Shown here in pieces: positions 4,565 to 7,480 of a stretch of DNA of 7,480 bases. A program made the translations under genes and the position numbers. The notes under the pieces were generated by a model. It saw only the letters and a list, made by a program, of their open reading frames with translations, was not told where the DNA came from and did no database searches. Each line of letters starts with the position of its first letter. Positions within the stretch are counted from its first letter, which is position 1. Source of the stretch: an uncultured bacterium (GTDB lineage: Bacteria > Actinomycetota > Coriobacteriia > Coriobacteriales > Coriobacteriaceae); assembly GCA_905215205.1 (NCBI GenBank), contig CAJMPK010000072.1:1-7480 (forward strand). The letters are read 5' to 3'.

Positions 4565-6226
4565 ATGACCAAGCATGTGTTCGTAACCGGTGGCGTGGTT
4601 TCGTCCCTAGGCAAGGGTATTACCGCGGCCTCATTGGGCCGTCTGCTCAAGTCACGCGGCTACAAGGTAACGATGCAAAAGGCCGACCCGTATTTGAACG
4701 TCGACCCCGGTACCATGAGCCCGTTCCAGCATGGCGAGGTCTTTGTGACCGAGGACGGCTACGAGTCCGATTTGGACCTGGGCCACTACGAGCGCTTTAT
4801 TGACGAGAACCTGACCCGCGATTCTAACTTTACGACGGGCGCCATTTACAAGAGCCTGATTGCCCGCGAGCGTCGCGGTGACTTTTTGGGCGGCACCGTC
4901 CAGGTGATTCCGCACGTCACCAATGCCATCAAGGACAAATTCCGCCGCATCGAGGAGCAGACCGGCTCCGACGTTGTCATTACCGAGCTGGGCGGCACGA
5001 TCGGCGACATCGAGTCGCAGCCGTTTGTGGAGGCTATCCGCCAGTACCGCAAGGAGGCCGGCCCCGAGAACGTCTGCTACATCCACGTGTCGCTCGTTCC
5101 CTATATCGCCGCCGCCCACGAGGTCAAGACCAAGCCCACACAGCATTCCGTCAAGGAGCTCCGCAGCTTTGGCATCCAGCCCGATATCATCGTGCTGCGC
5201 TCCGACCACCATATCGATGACGCTATCCGCGGAAAGATCGCAAGCTTCTGCGACGTCGACACCGATTGCGTCTTTACCAACGAGGACTGCGCGAGCATTT
5301 ACGATGTTCCGCAGCTGCTTGCCGAGCAGGACTTTGACCTGCGCATTTGCGAGCGCCTGGGTCTGGACCCGCGTGAGCGCGACATGAGCGAGTGGAACGA
5401 GTTCCTGCGCAAACAGAATCACGCCAACCATCACGCCGACAAGGTGAAGATCGCCGTCGTGGGCAAGTACACGCAGCTGCCCGATGCTTACCTGTCGGTT
5501 ATCGAGGCCCTGCACCATGCGGGCGTCTTCTACGATCGCCATGTGGACGTCCAGCTGGTCGACGGCGAGAGCCTCGACGAGCAGAATGTCTCCGAGGTTC
5601 TGGGCGACGCCTCGGGCATCCTGGTTCCCGGCGGCTTTGGCAAGCGCGCCCTGGAGGGCAAGATCCTCGCGGCCGAGTTTGCCCGTGAGCACAAGATTCC
5701 GTATCTGGGCATTTGCCTGGGAATGCAGGTGGCCGTGTGCGAATTTGCGCGCAACGTCGTCGGCCTTGCCGGCGCCAGCTCCTCCGAGTTCGATCCGGAT
5801 GGCCCGTATAGTGTCATCGATCTGATGAGCTCGCAGGAGGACGTGACCGAGAAGGGCGGCACCATGCGCCTGGGCGCCTATCCGTGCAAGCTCGCCGCCG
5901 ATACCCTCGCTCGCGAGGCATATGGCGAGGAGCTCGTCTACGAGCGTCACCGTCACCGTTTTGAGTTCAACAACGCCTTCCGTGACCAGCTCGAGGACGC
6001 CGGTCTGGTTATCTCGGGTCTTTCGCCCGACGAGCGCCTGGTCGAGATGGTCGAGCTGCCGCGCGACGTGCACCCGTGGTACGTGGCCACTCAGGCCCAT
6101 CCCGAGTTCAAGAGCCGCCCGACCAACCCGCAGCCGCTGTTCCGCGAGTTCGTGCGCGCTTCGATCGGCCAGCACGAGGGTGTCGACCGTCTGCAGGTGA
6201 CGCCCATGAACCTCGCTACGGACTAA
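4565..6226 (+). CDS. pyrG: CTP synthase (glutamine-hydrolysing)
   Basis: A 553-residue enzyme that makes CTP from UTP, ATP and glutamine, the last step of pyrimidine nucleotide synthesis, in the cytosol. The N-terminal amidoligase domain (about 1-270) has the P-loop GGVVSSLGKG (9-18), the DPYLNVDPGTMSPFQHGEVF block (41-60), DLGHYERF (71-78) and ELGGTIGDIESQPF (141-154). D71 and E141 correspond to the magnesium-binding acidic residues of the family. The C-terminal class I glutamine amidotransferase domain (about 295-540) has the oxyanion segment PGGFGKR (355-361), the nucleophile Cys384 in GICLGMQ, and His512 and Glu514 in AHPEF. The lid motif RHRHRFEFNN is at 461-470. All key residues are present and length is normal (about 530-550). 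ATG 4565 follows AGGT by 8 nt. xerD begins 2 nt after its stop, so the two are probably cotranscribed. Product feedback by CTP is usual for the family. Confidence 0.97.
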   Translation: MTKHVFVTGGVVSSLGKGITAASLGRLLKSRGYKVTMQKADPYLNVDPGTMSPFQHGEVFVTEDGYESDLDLGHYERFIDENLTRDSNFTTGAIYKSLIARERRGDFLGGTVQVIPHVTNAIKDKFRRIEEQTGSDVVITELGGTIGDIESQPFVEAIRQYRKEAGPENVCYIHVSLVPYIAAAHEVKTKPTQHSVKELRSFGIQPDIIVLRSDHHIDDAIRGKIASFCDVDTDCVFTNEDCASIYDVPQLLAEQDFDLRICERLGLDPRERDMSEWNEFLRKQNHANHHADKVKIAVVGKYTQLPDAYLSVIEALHHAGVFYDRHVDVQLVDGESLDEQNVSEVLGDASGILVPGGFGKRALEGKILAAEFAREHKIPYLGICLGMQVAVCEFARNVVGLAGASSSEFDPDGPYSVIDLMSSQEDVTEKGGTMRLGAYPCKLAADTLAREAYGEELVYERHRHRFEFNNAFRDQLEDAGLVISGLSPDERLVEMVELPRDVHPWYVATQAHPEFKSRPTNPQPLFREFVRASIGQHEGVDRLQVTPMNLATD

Positions 6227-6228
6227 GG

Positions 6229-7170
6229 GTGCCGGCGAATAAGGAATATACCGAAGCTACTCCCTCGTCGCTCGCCGTGGCGGCGGGGGAGTATCTCGAT
6301 TACCTCGCGGTCGAGCGGGGTTTGGCGCGCAACACGATTGCGGCCTATCGTCGTGACCTGACGACGTACTGCGCCTATCTGGAGCGGGCGGGTATTGTGT
6401 CTTTTGAAGAGGTGACTCGTCAGGTCGTGGAGGGCTTTGTCGCCGACCGTCGCGATGGGGGCTATTCCGATGCCTCGGTGGAGCGTGCGCTTGCGGCCGT
6501 GAAGGGCCTGCATGCCTTTTTGGTGCGCGATGGGGCTGTGGCCCAAAATCCAACGGCGGCGTTGCGCCTTCCTAAAAAGGCTGAGCGTTTGCCGGAGTAT
6601 CTATCGGTGGAGGATGTCTCGGCGCTGCTCGATCAAGATTTCCCCGAGGGCGAGATGGGCTTGCGCGACCATGCCATCTTGGAAGTGCTCTACGGATGCG
6701 GTTTGCGTGTGAGCGAGTTGGTGGGGCTCGATGTGGGCGATATCCATATCGACGATGGCTTTGTGCTCGTTCGCGGTAAGGGCTCAAAGGAACGCCTGTC
6801 CCCGCTGGTGGGAAGCGCGGCGCGAGCTCTGACGCTCTATGTAACTGAGGGGCGTTCTCGCTTGGCGGCCCATGCCCGCGGAACCGAGACCTCGGCGGTT
6901 TTTTTAAATAAGAACGGCCGCCGTCTGTCGCGCCAGGGCATCCATGCCATCTGTGAGCGCTACGGGCGCCAGGTGGGACTGGTGGGACTCCATCCCCATA
7001 CGCTGCGTCACTCCTTTGCCACCCATATGCTTGCGGGCGGCGCAGACCTCCGTGTGCTACAGGAGATCTTGGGACATGCCGATATATCGACCACGCAGGT
7101 CTACACGCATGTGGATCGTACGCAGCTGACCGAGGTTTACCTGGCGGCCCACCCGCTGGCACATCGCTAA
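6229..7170 (+). CDS. xerD: Site-specific tyrosine recombinase, XerD type
   Basis: A 313-residue recombinase that, with a partner, resolves chromosome dimers at dif during cell division. The N-terminal core-binding (SAM-like) domain covers about 15-105 (YLDYLAVERGLARNTIAAYR). The catalytic domain covers about 120-305 with all six expected residues: Arg160 in GCGLRVSEL, Lys184 in GKGSKER, His257 and Arg260 in HPHTLRHSFATHML, His283 in LGHADISTTQ and the nucleophile Tyr292 in VYTHV. The C-terminal EVYLAAHPLAHR resembles the XerD-type tail. The start is taken as GTG 6229, 2 nt after the pyrG stop, implying translational coupling. The upstream in-frame ATG at 6076 would overlap pyrG by 151 bases and translate as non-homologous sequence. 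The local ribosome site is weak. A T7 run at 6899-6905 forms a slippery heptamer. XerC cannot be fully excluded, but XerD is favoured by the tail and by a single-gene Xer context. Confidence 0.9.
   Translation: MPANKEYTEATPSSLAVAAGEYLDYLAVERGLARNTIAAYRRDLTTYCAYLERAGIVSFEEVTRQVVEGFVADRRDGGYSDASVERALAAVKGLHAFLVRDGAVAQNPTAALRLPKKAERLPEYLSVEDVSALLDQDFPEGEMGLRDHAILEVLYGCGLRVSELVGLDVGDIHIDDGFVLVRGKGSKERLSPLVGSAARALTLYVTEGRSRLAAHARGTETSAVFLNKNGRRLSRQGIHAICERYGRQVGLVGLHPHTLRHSFATHMLAGGADLRVLQEILGHADISTTQVYTHVDRTQLTEVYLAAHPLAHR
6900..6906 (+). other. Slippery heptamer T TTT TTA inside xerD
   Basis: In the xerD reading frame the bases read GT[T TTT TTA] AAT, the canonical X XXY YYZ arrangement for -1 frameshifting, within a T7 run in otherwise GC-rich sequence. 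A -1 shift would read TTT AAA TAA and stop at once, giving a protein of about 227 residues without His257, Arg260, His283 and Tyr292. I see no clearly strong downstream stem, so slippage is a possibility only. Confidence 0.35.
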
Positions 7171-7203
7171 TGCGCTGCTGACCTGCAATTACATGCTATC
7201 CGA

Positions 7204-7277
7204 GGACGGACCCTCGATTGCTGGAACGTGCTGTTGCACACGTTTTGCATGGGCAATCTGGGGCCCGTCCCATTTTT
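7204..7277 (+). terminator. Long rod-like hairpin with T-tract after xerD
   Basis: Three stacked stems: 7204-7213 with 7261-7270 (nine of ten pairs), GATTGC 7216-7221 with GCAATC 7253-7258, and AACGTG 7225-7230 with CACGTT 7239-7244. The structure is followed by CATTTTT (T5 at 7273-7277). It starts 33 nt after the xerD stop. The T-tract supports termination, but the stem is much longer than the other terminators here. A shorter alternative pairs ATGGG 7249-7253 with CCCAT 7269-7273. Confidence 0.6.
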
Positions 7278-7358
7278 CGCCACTTGTCGTCGCGGTGGTG
7301 GGCCGAATGTGCCTTGGGTGGGGGAGTTTGGGGGCGATGTGAACGGCGTGTAAAGGGA

Positions 7359-7366
7359 TATAAAAT
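7359..7366 (+). promoter_or_regulatory. -10-like box TATAAAAT
   Basis: The same octamer as at 3927-3934, in a short AT-rich pocket. A transcript would begin near 7372, in a TCAAG/CTTGA dyad, and run into the hairpin at 7399-7432. No good -35 hexamer is visible at normal spacing. Confidence 0.35.
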
Positions 7367-7371
7367 TCGCC

Positions 7372-7386
7372 TCAAGGTCAACTTGA
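7372..7386 (+). promoter_or_regulatory. TCAAG-N5-CTTGA dyad, possible operator
   Basis: TCAAG (7372-7376) and CTTGA (7382-7386) are exact inverted repeats separated by 5 bp, within a CCTCAAG...CTTGAAGG context that resembles MerR-family operator halves. It lies right after the TATAAAAT box. Similar TTGA words continue to 7400. Resemblance only. Confidence 0.25.
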
Positions 7387-7398
7387 AGGTTGAGGTTG

Positions 7399-7436
7399 AA
7401 AGGCGGGGTGCTACAGGTGGCATCCCGCCTTTGCGT
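7399..7436 (+). terminator. Hairpin terminator or attenuator before the next gene
   Basis: AAAGGCGGGGTGC (7399-7411) pairs with GCATCCCGCCTTT (7420-7432), 13 pairs with one wobble and an 8-nt loop, followed by GCGTT. The flanking A and T runs make it symmetrical, so it could work from either strand. It lies just before the operator-like sites at the window edge. Confidence 0.6.
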
Positions 7437-7439
7437 TAA

Positions 7440-7455
7440 ACACAACATATTGTGT
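7440..7455 (+). promoter_or_regulatory. NrdR-box-like palindrome
   Basis: ACACAACATATTGTGT matches 15 of 16 positions of the published NrdR-box consensus ACACWATATATWGTGT; only position 7 differs (C for T). The palindrome extends to 8-bp arms, AAACACAA 7438-7445 and TTGTGTTT 7450-7457. NrdR represses ribonucleotide reductase genes and usually binds two boxes; the second could lie beyond the edge. It suggests that the next gene is nrd-related or nrdR-regulated. Confidence 0.55.
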
Positions 7456-7458
7456 TTT

Positions 7459-7472
7459 CGAACATATGCTCG
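7459..7472 (+). promoter_or_regulatory. LexA (SOS) box-like site
   Basis: CGAACATATGCTCG matches 12 of 14 positions of the Gram-positive SOS-box consensus CGAACRNRYGTTYC; the mismatches are C for the first T of GTT, and the last base. The left half, CGAAC, is perfect. It begins 3 bp after the NrdR-like box. Likely to control the gene beyond the window if real. Confidence 0.4.
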
Positions 7473-7480
7473 GGGGTGGT

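Larger units (their letters stand above)
7171..7480 (+). other. Intergenic region downstream of xerD
   Basis: 310 bases with no credible gene on either strand. A minus-strand frame covering 7167-7448 crosses all the hairpins and has no ribosome site. The region holds a long rod hairpin with T-tract (7204-7277), a G-rich stretch (about 7290-7335) in which I see nothing definite, a TATAAAAT box, a short dyad, a second hairpin (7399-7432), and operator-like palindromes at the right edge. The arrangement suggests the end of the pyrG-xerD unit followed by the control region of a plus-strand gene beyond the window. Confidence 0.6.

Noticed and set aside
4652..6175. 507-residue open frame on the minus strand opposite pyrG
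   Set aside because: It is a shadow of a GC-biased coding strand. pyrG has complete catalytic motifs, and the reverse translation is low-complexity (Ala, Leu, Val, Asp and Gly rich) with no recognisable domain.
6076..6228. Upstream ATG extension of xerD
   Set aside because: It would overlap pyrG by about 150 bases and add 51 residues of out-of-frame pyrG sequence absent from Xer proteins.
7204..7270. attC- or dif-like recombination site next to xerD
   Set aside because: The hairpin looked suggestive beside a recombinase gene, but no dif-like 28-mer with paired 11-bp arms and no attC core sites (RYYYAAC/GTTRRRY in the proper layout) could be identified.
7167..7448. 93-residue minus-strand frame after xerD
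   Set aside because: It crosses both terminator-like hairpins and the operator palindrome, has no ribosome site and no recognisable domain.

Overview
The window looks like a chromosomal segment from a Coriobacteriia actinomycete, most likely Collinsella or a close relative. The basis is the GC-rich coding sequence, the codon style (heavy use of GTC, CTG, GGC and GAG) and the overall character of the proteins. This is recognition from memory, not a database match. All genes lie on the plus strand and the core is ordinary housekeeping. I see no phage, CRISPR array, insertion sequence, rRNA or tRNA.

Layout: (1) 1-84 is the 3' end of an ornithine carbamoyltransferase gene, followed by a hairpin terminator. 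(2) 232-1710 encodes a YfcC-family basic amino acid antiporter; together these look like the end of an arginine deiminase (arginine fermentation) cluster. (3) 1711-1849 holds several competing hairpins and then a strong terminator. (4) 1844-2268 has no credible gene but is rich in repeats: a 12-bp hairpin, a GGCC hairpin, a degenerate ~72-bp tandem duplication and a perfect 21-bp inverted repeat. (5) 2314-3795 encodes a UPF0371/DUF1846 protein of unknown function, with its own -10 box and terminator. (6) 4052-4387 encodes a small winged-helix regulator with a ~110-nt leader and a terminator. (7) 4565-6226 is pyrG (CTP synthase), followed after 2 nt by (8) xerD at 6229-7170, a chromosome-dimer-resolution type tyrosine recombinase, probably cotranscribed and translationally coupled. 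(9) 7171-7480 is intergenic. It holds a long rod-like hairpin ending in a T-tract, a TATAAAAT box, a second hairpin and, at the right edge, a 15/16 match to the NrdR-box consensus followed by a LexA-like site. The next gene, outside the window, is therefore probably tied to dNTP supply or the SOS response.

How the genes work together: ornithine carbamoyltransferase and the antiporter would serve arginine catabolism and energy. pyrG supplies CTP and xerD resolves chromosome dimers, and the regulatory sites after them hint at a further DNA-precursor or repair gene. No obviously new multi-gene system is visible. The least explained material is non-coding: the 1711-1796 fold, the 2138-2206 palindrome, and the edge operators. 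Positions of structures were read by eye and no folding energies were calculated.
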